A DNA stretch of 64,000 bases, taken from positions 1 to 64,000 of the forward strand of contig NZ_CAMPHV010000025.1 of NCBI RefSeq assembly GCF_946886105.1, read 5' to 3'. Under the pieces are notes generated by a model. The model was not told the DNA's origin. It saw only the letters and a list, made by a program, of their open reading frames with translations, and ran no database searches. The stretch's first letter is position 1, and every line of letters starts with the position of its first letter. This document shows positions 26,015 through 35,785 of this stretch, one piece after another. Made by a program: the position numbers and the translations under genes. This DNA comes from an uncultured Pseudomonas sp. GTDB taxonomy: Bacteria; Pseudomonadota; Gammaproteobacteria; Pseudomonadales; Pseudomonadaceae.

Positions 26015-26703
26015 GCTCCGTTCTTGCGTAACACGTAAACCCGCCACATGGCGTAAAAGGGCAAAAAATCCAGGCGTTCCTGAATGTGGAAACCCGCTTG
26101 GCGAAACTCCGTTTCGACGGTTGCCGCGGGTAACACAAAGCGATTCTGGTAACCTTCCTGCCCATTTTGCAGGCGCCGACGCTGCTCGGCGCGCTTGCGT
26201 TTCCAGGCTTTGAAGTTGCCATCCACCCACAGCGAGACGATCAAACTGTCGCGCGTGACCCGCTGACATTCGCGCAATAGCGCCAGCCGGTGGGCGCTGC
26301 CGCCGATATGGTGGAGCAGGCGCATGCAAAAAATGCTGTCCACCGAACCGTTCGGCAACTCGATTGCGAACGCTGACGACTGCAAGGTTCGTACCCGTTT
26401 CACGATGTCGGCCGGTTGGGCGGCGCAAGCGACCTTCAACATGTCGGCAGAATTGTCCGCAGCGATGATCGCTCGATTGGCTTTTTCTGCCAGCAACGGC
26501 CAGAAGCGCCCGGCACCGCAGGGCAGATCGAGCACCAGCCCGGGGTCGTCGGCCAGGGCCAGGGCACGGCGCGCCAGTTGCTCGTCGCGCCGATGGGAAA
26601 GGTTGCGCCAGAAGCCGTCCCGGTGCTTGTGCAGATACTGCTGCGCGTGGGCGGCATCGTATTTGTGGGAAAACTCCAGATCGATGGGGCTGGGCATGGT
26701 CAT
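26011..26703 (-). CDS. SAM-dependent methyltransferase of the ColRS locus
   Basis: A 230-residue class I methyltransferase. The SAM-binding motif LDLPCGAGRF is present, followed by AADNSADML and the post-motif FCMRLLHHIGG. The start was set at the ATG with AAGGAG upstream. It lies directly downstream of colS, and its stop overlaps the start of the InaA-like gene. In other pseudomonads a similar gene (orf222-type) sits between colS and inaA. The substrate is not known from sequence; the neighbours suggest an LPS or envelope component. Confidence 0.82.
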   Translation of the reverse strand: MTMPSPIDLEFSHKYDAAHAQQYLHKHRDGFWRNLSHRRDEQLARRALALADDPGLVLDLPCGAGRFWPLLAEKANRAIIAADNSADMLKVACAAQPADIVKRVRTLQSSAFAIELPNGSVDSIFCMRLLHHIGGSAHRLALLRECQRVTRDSLIVSLWVDGNFKAWKRKRAEQRRRLQNGQEGYQNRFVLPAATVETEFRQAGFHIQERLDFLPFYAMWRVYVLRKNGA

Positions 26704-26770
26704 GGGCGGGCTCTCCTTTAGGATTGCCGACACCCTAACGACAGGAACGTCAACGCCCGGTCAAAGGTCT

Positions 26771-26786
26771 GTGAAAATTACGTCAA
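26771..26786 (-). promoter_or_regulatory. Candidate ColR-binding site upstream of the methyltransferase gene
   Basis: On the minus strand the sequence TTGACGTAATTTTCAC matches 14 of 16 positions of the ColR consensus as I remember it from P. putida work (YYNASNNYTTTTTSAC). It straddles the colS stop codon, about 70 bases before the methyltransferase start, where a promoter for the LPS genes would lie. The binding call is inference. Confidence 0.5.
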
Positions 26787-28060
26787 GGCCGTACCGTCAG
26801 TCGCACGGTAAAACAGCAACCATTCGGCTCAACCGGGCTCAGCGTTACCGTCCAGCCCTGCAACTCGCAGATCCGCCGCACCAACGACAGTCCCAGCCCC
26901 AGGCCATCGCCGCGCTCGCTCGCACCGCGCACGAAGGGCTGGAACACCACTTCGCGCTCGTCTGGCGGAATACCGGCGCCGCTGTCTTGCACCTGAAAAC
27001 CATCGCTATGCAACGCGAGGTCGATATGCCCCTGCTCGGTGTAATGCCAGGCGTTACGCAACAGGTTACCCAACACCGTGCGTAGAAATGGCGCGTTGTA
27101 GCGCTGCTCGCCCGCCACGCCGCGCCGATAATCGAGGCGCAAGCCTTTGGCCTCGACAGCCGGACGCCATTGCGCCACCAACTCGTCGGCGACCTGCACC
27201 AAGGTCGCCTGCGGCTCCATGTCGATCTCCTTGTGCTGGGTGCGGGCCAGCAGCAGAAAGGTCTTCACCAGCTCGCTCATTTCCTCGCAGGCACGCGCCA
27301 TGCGCTGCACCTGAGAACGCCCGCGCGGGTCGAGGTCGGGGTTTTCCAGCAGCAGTTCGCAGGAACTGAGCAACACCATCAGCGGCGTACGCAGCTCGTG
27401 GCTGACATCGCTGGTGAACAGGCGCTCGCGTTCGAGCACCTGACGCAGGCGCCCGAGCGTATCGTCGAAGGCGGCGGCGAGCTGGCCCACTTCGTCCTGG
27501 GCATAGTCCGGTGCCAGGGGCGGCGCCAGCGCCAGCAGTTGATCGCGATGGCGCACCTGGCCGGCCAGGCGAATTACCGGCGCCATCACCCGGCGGGCCA
27601 GTAGCCAGCCCAGCACTCCGGATAAGGCCACGCTGAACAGAAAGCCGATCAGCACCACCGCAAACAATGCCTGTTCGCGCTCCTCGAATTCGCTCTGATC
27701 CTCGAGCAGCACGTAGCGCCGATCGCCCACCTCGCGAACGATCGCATGGAAGGTCTGTTCGCCGCGGAACACTTCATGAAAGCCCGGCTGCAGCCCACGC
27801 AAATCCTCGGGCAGGGCGAAATCGCCCCAACCGTCGCTGAAGTAGAACAGTTGCTGCGGCTCGGGACGATGGCGCCATTCGTCGAAGCTTTCCATCTGCA
27901 GCAGTCGGTCCAGGTCGCTGCCCATGCCGCTGGACATCAGCTTTTCCTCGACCATGTGGACGATCTCGACGATGCCCAGGCCGAAGGTCCCGGCAACCAG
28001 CACGGTCATCAATACGAAAGCGATGACGATGCGCTGCGACAGGCTCTGTCTAGACTCCAT
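26783..28060 (-). CDS. colS: Sensor histidine kinase ColS
   Basis: A 425-residue inner-membrane sensor kinase. Helix one is at about 11-33, the periplasmic sensor at about 35-130, helix two at about 131-155, then HAMP, the His-box SHELRTPL with His221, and an ATPase domain (N box LGNLLRNAWHY, GLGLGLSLVRR). The periplasmic part carries Glu96, His105 and a Glu126-x-x-Glu129 pair, matching the metal-sensing residues reported for P. putida ColS. That match supports the start used here, which overlaps the colR end by 11 bases. Confidence 0.9.
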   Translation of the reverse strand: MESRQSLSQRIVIAFVLMTVLVAGTFGLGIVEIVHMVEEKLMSSGMGSDLDRLLQMESFDEWRHRPEPQQLFYFSDGWGDFALPEDLRGLQPGFHEVFRGEQTFHAIVREVGDRRYVLLEDQSEFEEREQALFAVVLIGFLFSVALSGVLGWLLARRVMAPVIRLAGQVRHRDQLLALAPPLAPDYAQDEVGQLAAAFDDTLGRLRQVLERERLFTSDVSHELRTPLMVLLSSCELLLENPDLDPRGRSQVQRMARACEEMSELVKTFLLLARTQHKEIDMEPQATLVQVADELVAQWRPAVEAKGLRLDYRRGVAGEQRYNAPFLRTVLGNLLRNAWHYTEQGHIDLALHSDGFQVQDSGAGIPPDEREVVFQPFVRGASERGDGLGLGLSLVRRICELQGWTVTLSPVEPNGCCFTVRLTVRP

Positions 28061-28733
28061 CGCCACTCTCGGTGAGGCGGTAACCGACGCCATGCACGGT
28101 ATGCAGCAGCGGCAACGCGAAGGGCTTGTCGATCACCTGGCGCAACTGATGGATATGGCTACGCAGGCTGTCGCTGTCCGGGCAATCGTCGCCCCACAGC
28201 GCCGCCTCCAATACCTCGCGGCGCACCACATGGGGGCTTTTCTGCATCAGCACCGCGAGCAACTTGAGGCCGATGGGGTTGAGCTTGAGCGCCCGACCGT
28301 CGCGCCCGACCTCCAGGGTATCGAGGTCGTAGTTCAGGTCGGCGACCTGCAGGCAGCGCCGCCCGCCGCCCTGAGCGCGGCGCAGTACCGCCTCGATACG
28401 CGCGGCCAACTCGGAAAGAGCGAACGGCTTGACCAGGTAATCGTCGGCGCCGGCGCGAAACCCCTGCAAGCGATCGTCCAACTGGTCGCGTGCGGTCAAC
28501 ATGATCACCGGCACATCGCGCCGCGCGTCCTCGCGTAGACGCTGACACAGGGTATAGCCGTCCAATCCGGGCAGCATGATATCCAGGACGATCAAGTCGT
28601 AGTGCTCGGTGGCCGCCAAATGCAGGCCGCTGAGGCCATCCTGGGCACAGTCGACGCTGTAGCCCTTGATGCTCAGGTAGTCGAGCATGTTGGCGAGGAT
28701 GTCGCGATTGTCTTCGACCAGCAGAATGCGCAT
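28050..28733 (-). CDS. colR: Response regulator ColR
   Basis: A 227-residue OmpR-type regulator. Asp51 in LIVLDIMLPGLDGY is the phosphoacceptor, and LVKPFALSEL contains the conserved Lys. A winged-helix DNA-binding domain follows (DCPDSDSLRSHIHQLR, THGVGYRL). The start was set at the ATG after a G-rich ribosome site; an in-frame ATG 138 bases upstream would add a non-conserved tail. ColR controls envelope and metal-tolerance genes in Pseudomonas. A ColR-type sequence lies upstream of its own start. Confidence 0.92.
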   Translation of the reverse strand: MRILLVEDNRDILANMLDYLSIKGYSVDCAQDGLSGLHLAATEHYDLIVLDIMLPGLDGYTLCQRLREDARRDVPVIMLTARDQLDDRLQGFRAGADDYLVKPFALSELAARIEAVLRRAQGGGRRCLQVADLNYDLDTLEVGRDGRALKLNPIGLKLLAVLMQKSPHVVRREVLEAALWGDDCPDSDSLRSHIHQLRQVIDKPFALPLLHTVHGVGYRLTESGDGV

Positions 28734-28794
28734 CACGCCCCCCTTATTGGCAACCGGGAAATGATTGCACGGCGCCCCGGCACAGTGCCCGTTT

Positions 28795-28810
28795 TTGACG
28801 TTTTTTTCAC
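28795..28810 (+). promoter_or_regulatory. Candidate ColR-binding site in the colR promoter region
   Basis: The 16-mer TTGACGTTTTTTTCAC fits every position of the remembered ColR consensus (YYNASNNYTTTTTSAC). A second core, GTTTTTGAC, overlaps just upstream. It lies 62-77 bases before the colR start, in reverse orientation relative to colR, suggesting autoregulation. No other gene is supported between here and the terminator at 28947. Confidence 0.5.
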
Positions 28811-28946
28811 CTGCGATTCGCCTGAACCGCGGCCACGCCGGTCCCGGGTGGACGGCGGATGCCTGCGCCATCTGGCTCTCGGAAATTCGCGATGGGAGCG
28901 GTAAACCTTACTCAGAGCGGGCCATTCAGGACGGATCAGTGCGCAC

Positions 28947-28975
28947 AAAAAAGCCCTGAAGATCAGGGCTTTTTT
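28947..28975 (-). terminator. Bidirectional rho-independent terminator
   Basis: AAAAAAGCCCTGA, a three-base loop and TCAGGGCTTTTTT form a perfect stem flanked by A and T runs. It lies just after the small exported gene at 28989-29213 and before the colR promoter, so the small gene is separately transcribed from colR. Confidence 0.95.
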
Positions 28976-28988
28976 AACTGCGATTATT

Positions 28989-29213
28989 TCAACCCTGCGG
29001 GCCCATACCCTGGGACAAGCTGAACATAAACAGCAGCAAATCCTGGTCGGGCCGAACCACTTCGACCGTTCGCGCCCTGGGCGATAATGGCTCGAGGCCC
29101 AATTCGCTCTGACTCACCACTTGGGTGCCAGGCTCATGCCAGGCGGCGGCCGCTATCGATGCCACGCTAAGCGCGGCGGCGACGAACAGCCCACGTACGA
29201 TTTCCAGTTTCAT
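28989..29213 (-). CDS. Small exported protein, paralogue B, upstream of colR
   Basis: A 74-residue protein with a signal peptide (MKLEIVRGLF, ending near AAAAW) and a short mature part. It aligns with the protein coded at 25075-25308 at both ends: the signal region is nearly identical, and the C terminus has PDQDLLL-x-MF-x-LSQG. GAGGGG precedes the start at good spacing; a longer upstream frame has no site. It is monocistronic, with its own terminator. Function unknown. Confidence 0.82.
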   Translation of the reverse strand: MKLEIVRGLFVAAALSVASIAAAAWHEPGTQVVSQSELGLEPLSPRARTVEVVRPDQDLLLFMFSLSQGMGPQG

Positions 29214-29374
29214 CACGGCTAACCCCTCATGTAGCGCTGTTACGCGCTGCTCGCTAACCCTAGACCAATGATCGTCGCACCGTCTCTTTTCATGACGGGC
29301 GGTCGTTTCCGCCTGCGTGACCTGACACCGCAACGCCGATCATCCTGATCAACAAACAAAGACATCAACCTGTA

Positions 29375-29429
29375 CTAGGGTCTGTTGCCGTTTCAGCGCA
29401 AGCCGCGTTGAAACGACAACAGACCCTAG
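29375..29429. repeat. Palindromic repeat of the CTAGGGTCTGTTGCC type, copy 1
   Basis: Near-perfect 20-bp arms, CTAGGGTCTGTTGCC... and its inverse ...CAACAGACCCTAG, surround a 15-base centre (AGCGCAAGCCGCGTT). A second copy with a 20-base centre is at 37360-37419. Each copy ends in CTAG on both sides, which could be a duplicated target of an IS5-like element (inference). Confidence 0.85.
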
Positions 29430-29625
29430 GCATCCGTCATACATGGTGAGCCGTGGCATGCCAAATGGTTCAAGCTGTCTTGCCTGAGCATGCTCCCGGA
29501 GCGCCAGCAGTAATACCTACTGGGTCACTTTATTGCCACTCCAATACGCCAGCTGGCGGACGAAGGCGACGAAAAAACGGACGCGTAATCTTGAAGCCGG
29601 GAATGGGTATGGGGTTTCGCACGGC

Positions 29626-29657
29626 AAAAAAAACCCCGCGACAGGCGCGGGGTTTTT
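29626..29657 (-). terminator. Rho-independent terminator of groESL
   Basis: On the minus strand the stem CCCCGCG/CGCGGGG with a five-base loop is followed by a long T run (seen here as the A run at 29626-29633). It lies 28 bases after the groEL stop codon. Confidence 0.93.
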
Positions 29658-29684
29658 ACTACAACGGTTGCGAGCGGGGCTGGC

Positions 29685-31349
<1,665 letters not shown>

Positions 31350-31396
31350 TCAAAATTCGTTTTGGTGGAACGCGATGCGCTGTAGCGGAGGCTGGA

Positions 31397-31690
31397 TCAG
31401 GCTTCGATAACGGCCAGGATTTCGCTCTCGCCCATTACCAGCAGGTCTTCGCCGTCGACCTTGACGGTGTTGCTGCCGGAGTAAGGACCAAACACCACTT
31501 TGTCGCCGACCTTGACGGCCAGCGCGCGCACTTCGCCGCTGTCCAGCACGCGACCAGTACCCACAGCGACGATTTCGCCCTGGTTAGGCTTCTCGGCAGC
31601 GGAACCCGGCAGCACGATACCGCCCGCGGTTTTGGTCTCTTCTTCGCTGCGACGAATTACGACGCGGTCATGCAGAGGACGAAGCTTCAT
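31397..31690 (-). CDS. groES: 10-kDa co-chaperonin GroES
   Basis: A 97-residue GroES, the heptameric lid of the GroEL cavity. The start is at the conserved [11 protein letters not shown]; an upstream in-frame codon would add residues foreign to the family. The mobile-loop region is seen as [15 protein letters not shown]. It is the first gene of the groESL operon, downstream of a heat-shock-type promoter candidate. Confidence 0.98.
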   Translation of the reverse strand: MKLRPLHDRVVIRRSEEETKTAGGIVLPGSAAEKPNQGEIVAVGTGRVLDSGEVRALAVKVGDKVVFGPYSGSNTVKVDGEDLLVMGESEILAVIEA

Positions 31691-31770
31691 TTGTCGATCT
31701 CTCCCAAATAGTTGTTTTACATCGGCCGGTGCTTTCACCGGCGGGTTAGCAAAGTCCGGCGGGGCCGGTT

Positions 31771-31791
31771 GCGTTGCACCAGGTGCAACGC
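31771..31791. promoter_or_regulatory. Perfect 10-bp dyad in the groES leader
   Basis: GCGTTGCACC, one base, GGTGCAACGC: a palindrome about 80 bases upstream of the groES start and downstream of the sigma-32 promoter candidate. With a one-base centre it is better suited to protein binding than to an RNA hairpin. I do not recognise the binding factor. Confidence 0.4.
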
Positions 31792-31838
31792 GGAAGTCTG
31801 ATCTGCCGATACCGGCAGAAAACCTTGCGGTGACCGCT

Positions 31839-31866
31839 ACATAAGGGCGTACCAGGGTATTTCAAG
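31839..31866 (-). promoter_or_regulatory. Candidate sigma-32 (RpoH) promoter of groESL
   Basis: On the minus strand CTTGAAA (31866-31860) is followed after 13 bases by CCTTATGT (31846-31839), close to the heat-shock consensus CTTGAAA-N13/14-CCCATNT. It lies about 150 bases before the groES start. Confidence 0.65.
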
Positions 31867-31943
31867 GGCGGGCGAGGAATTTTTTTACGATTCGGAGCGG
31901 CCAAAAGCCTCGATAAGGATGGCGACGCTAGGCGGCTTTCACC

Positions 31944-32408
31944 TCAATCACGGCGTTCGTATTCGCCTTCGAGCACATTCGGTTGAGACGTGCCCGGCCG
32001 GGTTTGTCCCGAACGTGCCGCCTGATCGTCGTAGAACGCCCGCTGGCGCATGGCCTGCTCGGCGGCGCGCAGCCGCACCTTGTCGACCAGCAGGCGACGG
32101 GTGAAGGGGATCAGGCAGAACGCGCCGAAGATGTCGCTGATAAAGCCCGGCAACAGCAGCAGACCGCCACCGACGGCGATCAGCAACCCTTCGAGCATTT
32201 CCTGCTCGGGCAACTCGCCACGCGCCAGCTTCTCACGTGCACGCCAAGCAGTGGCGACACCCGCCACCCGCAGCAGAATACTACCCAGAACCGCCGTCGC
32301 GACGACCAGTAGCAAAGTCGGCAGCACGCCGATCGCGCTACCGACCTGGATCAACAACGCCAGCTCGATGAGCGGGAACAACAGAAACAAAAACAGAAAA
32401 GCACGCAT
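31944..32408 (-). CDS. fxsA: FxsA family membrane protein
   Basis: A 154-residue FxsA-type inner-membrane protein: four hydrophobic segments at the N-terminal side, with FLLFPLIELALLIQVGSAIG and LPGFISDIFGAFCLIPFTRR as family landmarks, then a charged C-terminal tail. In E. coli, FxsA overproduction relieves phage T7 exclusion by the F plasmid; the natural role is unclear. The start was set at the ATG with AAGGA upstream; the open frame further upstream is only antisense to the next gene. Confidence 0.92.
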   Translation of the reverse strand: MRAFLFLFLLFPLIELALLIQVGSAIGVLPTLLLVVATAVLGSILLRVAGVATAWRAREKLARGELPEQEMLEGLLIAVGGGLLLLPGFISDIFGAFCLIPFTRRLLVDKVRLRAAEQAMRQRAFYDDQAARSGQTRPGTSQPNVLEGEYERRD

Positions 32409-32472
32409 CAATAATTCCTTAGCGGAAGAACCTACTTCCAGTAAGAGAGAAATATGGGGTATTGCGCTGAAT

Positions 32473-33213
32473 TCAAGCTGAAGCCTGACCGGCGGTCGGC
32501 CAGGTTTCGGCATGTGCCAGTTGGACCAACGCCTGCCGTACTTCACCGGGATTGTTACAAGGCGCGGGAAAAGCCAACCAATACAGGCTTTGACCGATGC
32601 GCAGATGAAAGCCTTCGCTGTCGATACCGACCAGAGTCGCCGCCACCTGGTTCGGCAGGCCGGCCAGCGCGACATAATGCGCGATAGCGCGTGCGTGGTC
32701 ACTGTTCATATGTTCGAGCATGGTGCTTTCGCTTTCGGCGCCCACGGCGGCGAAAGGGTTGGCGAGCGCCACCTGATCGAGCCAGTGAATCGCGCCGAAA
32801 CCGCCGATATAGCGCCAGCGCACCGGTTGCAGGCGCCAGAAATCGAAATCATGGACCCGATGATAGTCCCGGGCGTCGGGAAAATAGCGGTAATAGCGCT
32901 GCGCCGCCGCTTCGATCTGCTCCGTGCCCTGCAATTGCTGCGCCTCGGCCAGCAAGGTCAACCGACCGACGGCCTGGACATCCTCGGCATCGCGCTCGCC
33001 CACCAATAGCGAACATTTGCCGTCGTGCTTGAGGTTATGGGTGTGCTGGGCGATGCGGCTGATCAGGATCAGCGGCCAGCCCTGAGCATCCAGGCAATAG
33101 GGCACCACCGATCCGAAAGGGAAACCCGGCATGGCTTTGGAGTGGGTGGAAAGCACGCCACGGTATTCCTTGAGTAGCAATTCTCGGGCATGCTTGATGG
33201 CTTTCACGCTCAC
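32473..33213 (-). CDS. HugZ-like pyridoxamine-phosphate-oxidase-fold protein
   Basis: A 246-residue protein with an N-terminal split-barrel flavin/heme-binding fold (LSTHSKAMPGFPFGSVVPY, HTHNLKHDGKCSLLV) and a C-terminal domain of the DUF2470 kind (EHMNSDHARAIAHYVAL). Related HugZ proteins bind or degrade heme, and the family member in this gene order in Pseudomonas is annotated that way. The start is a GTG with GGGAG eight bases upstream. The exact substrate is not certain. Confidence 0.82.
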   Translation of the reverse strand: MSVKAIKHARELLLKEYRGVLSTHSKAMPGFPFGSVVPYCLDAQGWPLILISRIAQHTHNLKHDGKCSLLVGERDAEDVQAVGRLTLLAEAQQLQGTEQIEAAAQRYYRYFPDARDYHRVHDFDFWRLQPVRWRYIGGFGAIHWLDQVALANPFAAVGAESESTMLEHMNSDHARAIAHYVALAGLPNQVAATLVGIDSEGFHLRIGQSLYWLAFPAPCNNPGEVRQALVQLAHAETWPTAGQASA

Positions 33214-33316
33214 CTTGTGACTCCCTGCATAGAATCCGTCATAAACGGACAGACGTTAACGATAGCGGTTACCGCGCCAGCGGGGGCAAACCCAATACCT
33301 TGAGGGGATATTTTCA

Positions 33317-34075
33317 ATGCAACTCAAAGACAAAGTCATCATTATTACCGGCGGTTGCCAAGGCCTGGGGCTGGCAATGGCCGAATACCTGGCGGGCAAA
33401 GGCGCCAAGCTGGCACTGGTCGACCTGAACAAGGAAAAACTCGACGAAGCCGTGGCCAGTTGCAAATCCCAGGGTGTGGAAGCACGCGCCTACCTGTGCA
33501 ATGTCGCCAATGAAGAGCAGGTGACCCAGACCGTCGGTCAGATTGCCGAAGATTTCGGCGCCATCAATGGCCTGGTGAACAACGCCGGGATCCTGCGCGA
33601 CGGCCTGACCATCAAGGTCAAGGACGGCGAGATCACCAAACTGAGCCTGGCTCAGTGGCAATCGGTGATCGACGTCAACCTGACCGGGGTATTCCTGTGC
33701 ACGCGTGAAGTCGCAGCGAAAATGATCGAGCTGAAGAATGAAGGCGCGATCGTCAACATCTCCTCCATCTCCCGCGCCGGCAATATCGGTCAGGCTAACT
33801 ATTCGGCCGCCAAAGCCGGCGTTGCCGCCGACACCGTGGTCTGGGCGAAGGAGTTGGCGCGTTACGGCATCCGTGTAGCGGGCGTGGCGCCGGGCTTTAT
33901 CGAAACCGAGATGGTTGCCGCCATGAAGCCCGAAGCCCTGGAGAGAATGACTTCCGGTATCCCGCTGCGGCGCATGGGCAAACCGGCCGAGATCGCCCAC
34001 TCGGTGGCTTACATTCTGGAAAACGACTACTACACCGGCCGTATTCTGGAATTGGACGGCGGCCTGCGCTTGTAA
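33317..34075 (+). CDS. SDR family oxidoreductase (FabG-like)
   Basis: A 252-residue short-chain dehydrogenase. The nucleotide-binding motif TGGCQGLG lies at 11-18, NNAG at 88-91, and the catalytic Ser, Tyr162 and Lys166 in NISS and ANYSAAK. It resembles 3-oxoacyl-ACP reductases but stands apart from the fatty-acid gene cluster, so the substrate is uncertain. The start follows TTGAGGGG. It is transcribed divergently from the HugZ-like gene and convergently with the DUF481 gene. Confidence 0.88.
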   Translation: MQLKDKVIIITGGCQGLGLAMAEYLAGKGAKLALVDLNKEKLDEAVASCKSQGVEARAYLCNVANEEQVTQTVGQIAEDFGAINGLVNNAGILRDGLTIKVKDGEITKLSLAQWQSVIDVNLTGVFLCTREVAAKMIELKNEGAIVNISSISRAGNIGQANYSAAKAGVAADTVVWAKELARYGIRVAGVAPGFIETEMVAAMKPEALERMTSGIPLRRMGKPAEIAHSVAYILENDYYTGRILELDGGLRL

Positions 34076-34081
34076 CGGGCC

Positions 34082-34122
34082 AAGCTTCAAGCCTCAAGCG
34101 TTCAGCTCGGGGCTTGAAGCTT
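34082..34122. repeat. Palindromic repeat / hairpin between convergent genes
   Basis: AAGCTTCAAGCC and GGCTTGAAGCTT form a perfect 12-bp stem with a 17-base loop between the SDR and DUF481 genes, which face each other. It is REP-like and could end transcription from either side, though no T run follows. Confidence 0.65.
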
Positions 34123-34134
34123 CCACCTCACTCC

Positions 34135-35139
34135 TTACCAACCGACGCCAAAACCCAAGCTGTAATGGGTTTCGTCCATATCGCCTTCCGAACCGCTCAC
34201 CAGTTCCTTTTCCGCTTTCATATTCAGCGAGGCCCAATCGGTGACCTTGTAGCGTAGGCCCACCTCCGCATCCAAGGCGTACTCGGCGACATTGGCCAGT
34301 GGCTTACCCACTTCGCCAGTGCTGAACAACTCGACACTCTTGCCGACCAGATAGCGGTTGTAATCCCATTTCGCGCTGAGCGCGTAGAAACTATCACGCT
34401 CGCCATTGGCATATTGGTAGTCGCTACGGTTAAGCAGCCCGGTAACGGAAAAACCACCCAACTCGTTGTCCCAGAACTGATAACCCGGCCCGGTACCGAG
34501 GGTGCGCTGACGACGCAGGTCTTCGATCTTGTCGCGCTTGTATTCGAAGCGCCCCTGCCAGAACCACTGCTCGGTGAAGAAGCGGTCGAGGGCATATTCG
34601 GCATTCCAGTTGTCGGTGGTCACCACCGCGTCCTGAAACTCCCGGTTGTAGCCGGCCTCGCCGTTGTGCCGCCAGCGGCCATGGCGCGCTTCGGCCTCGA
34701 GATCGATATCGTAATTGTCGGTATCGCGTTCGGCCCGTTTGTAATCCAACGCAGCATCCAGATTGCCGCTCAGGACCAGGTCTTCGACCAGCGGCTTGGG
34801 CTTGAGGATTTGCTTGATGCTGGTCAGCGCAACGGTTTTCGGCGCATCTCCGTTGACCAGGGTCACCTGCCCCGGCCCGGCTGCCTGCAGGGATTTCGCC
34901 CGTTCACCGCTCAGGGCATTCTCCTTGATCAGCAATTCCTGGTCGCTTTCCAGGGTGGCGATCTGATCCCAGTCCAGGGCGATAGCGCCGCCGTACTCGG
35001 TGCTCAGCAGCAGTTTCTTGCCTTCATAGAATTTGATTTTGCCGCTCAGGCGGTCGCCATTCTTCAACCAAACGGTATCGGCGATAACCGTGCTTGCGGC
35101 CAGGGACAGGGCCAGACCTATCAGAGTTTTGGAAAACAT
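34135..35139 (-). CDS. DUF481 family outer-membrane protein
   Basis: A 334-residue exported protein with a signal peptide (MFSKTLIGLALSLAASTVIA). The N-terminal part (DTVWLKNGDRLSGKIKFYE) is typical of proteins that precede a DUF481 beta-barrel domain; the C-terminal two thirds are rich in alternating aromatic strands (YALDRFFTEQWFWQGRFEY) and end in GFGVGW. Related YdiY proteins are called salt-induced outer-membrane proteins; the function is unknown. The start fits the signal peptide. Confidence 0.8.
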   Translation of the reverse strand: MFSKTLIGLALSLAASTVIADTVWLKNGDRLSGKIKFYEGKKLLLSTEYGGAIALDWDQIATLESDQELLIKENALSGERAKSLQAAGPGQVTLVNGDAPKTVALTSIKQILKPKPLVEDLVLSGNLDAALDYKRAERDTDNYDIDLEAEARHGRWRHNGEAGYNREFQDAVVTTDNWNAEYALDRFFTEQWFWQGRFEYKRDKIEDLRRQRTLGTGPGYQFWDNELGGFSVTGLLNRSDYQYANGERDSFYALSAKWDYNRYLVGKSVELFSTGEVGKPLANVAEYALDAEVGLRYKVTDWASLNMKAEKELVSGSEGDMDETHYSLGFGVGW

Positions 35140-35337
35140 AAGGACTACTTGAATAGCTCGAATACGGGAAAGCCGGGCATTATGCGCAAGCACGACAATA
35201 GAACAAGCACTGACCCGCACAATCGTGCCGAGTTCAGCCACGGACACCTTTAAATTGCATGGAAGGCCAAGCGGCGCGGGCGCTCGCGGGTCGATAACGC
35301 CACTCGCCGCCGCTGCGACGGCCGCTACAACAGCAGG

Positions 35338-35742
35338 ATGCACACCCTCATGCCCAACGATCACCCACAACGACGGCGCCACCCCGAGCCCGGGTCTGAA
35401 TCGACGCCGACGGCGGCAGACCAGGCCGCGCGTCGCCAGGCGCTCTATATAACCCTGGCGCAAGTGCCCGCCGGCAAGGTCGTCAGCTACGGACAGCTGG
35501 CCGAACTGGCCGGCCTTGGCCGCGCCGCACGCTGGGTCGGGCGAACCTTGAGCCAGCTCCCCGAAGGCAGCACCCTGCCCTGGCATCGGGTGATAGCCGC
35601 CGGTGGCCGCCTCAGCCTCCCCGCGGGCAGCGCTTCTGGCGCCGAACAGCGCGCTCGGCTACGCGAAGAAGGCGTAGCGATCAACAACGATCGGGTGGAT
35701 ATCCGACGGCATGTCTGGCGTCCGATGGAGCACAGCGGTTAG
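35338..35742 (+). CDS. Alkyltransferase-like DNA-binding protein (ATL, MGMT family)
   Basis: A protein of up to 134 residues resembling the DNA-binding domain of O6-alkylguanine-DNA alkyltransferase (VPAGKVVSYGQLAELAG, ARWVGRTL). The active-site Cys of PCHR is replaced by Trp82 (PWHRVI), which defines ATL proteins: they bind O6-alkylguanine but do not repair it, and flag it for nucleotide excision repair. The start could be 35338 or 35350. It is transcribed divergently from the DUF481 gene. Confidence 0.85.
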   Translation: MHTLMPNDHPQRRRHPEPGSESTPTAADQAARRQALYITLAQVPAGKVVSYGQLAELAGLGRAARWVGRTLSQLPEGSTLPWHRVIAAGGRLSLPAGSASGAEQRARLREEGVAINNDRVDIRRHVWRPMEHSG

Positions 35743-35785
35743 AGTGCGCCCTTTATCAGGTCATCCTCAGGCAGAAACCCGCTCA

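Larger units (their letters stand above)
29214..29684. other. Intergenic region between the small exported gene and groEL
   Basis: No gene is supported. The first part must carry the promoter of the small exported gene. A 55-bp palindromic repeat lies at 29375-29429 and the groEL terminator at 29626-29657. Nothing further was recognised in 29430-29625. Confidence 0.6.

Noticed and set aside
31944..32702. A 252-residue FxsA with a long N-terminal extension
   Set aside because: The extension is antisense to the HugZ-like gene and foreign to the family; a good ribosome site precedes the short form.
35338..35742. Functional O6-methylguanine-DNA methyltransferase
   Set aside because: The acceptor Cys is replaced by Trp (PWHRVI), so it is an alkyltransferase-like protein rather than a repair methyltransferase.
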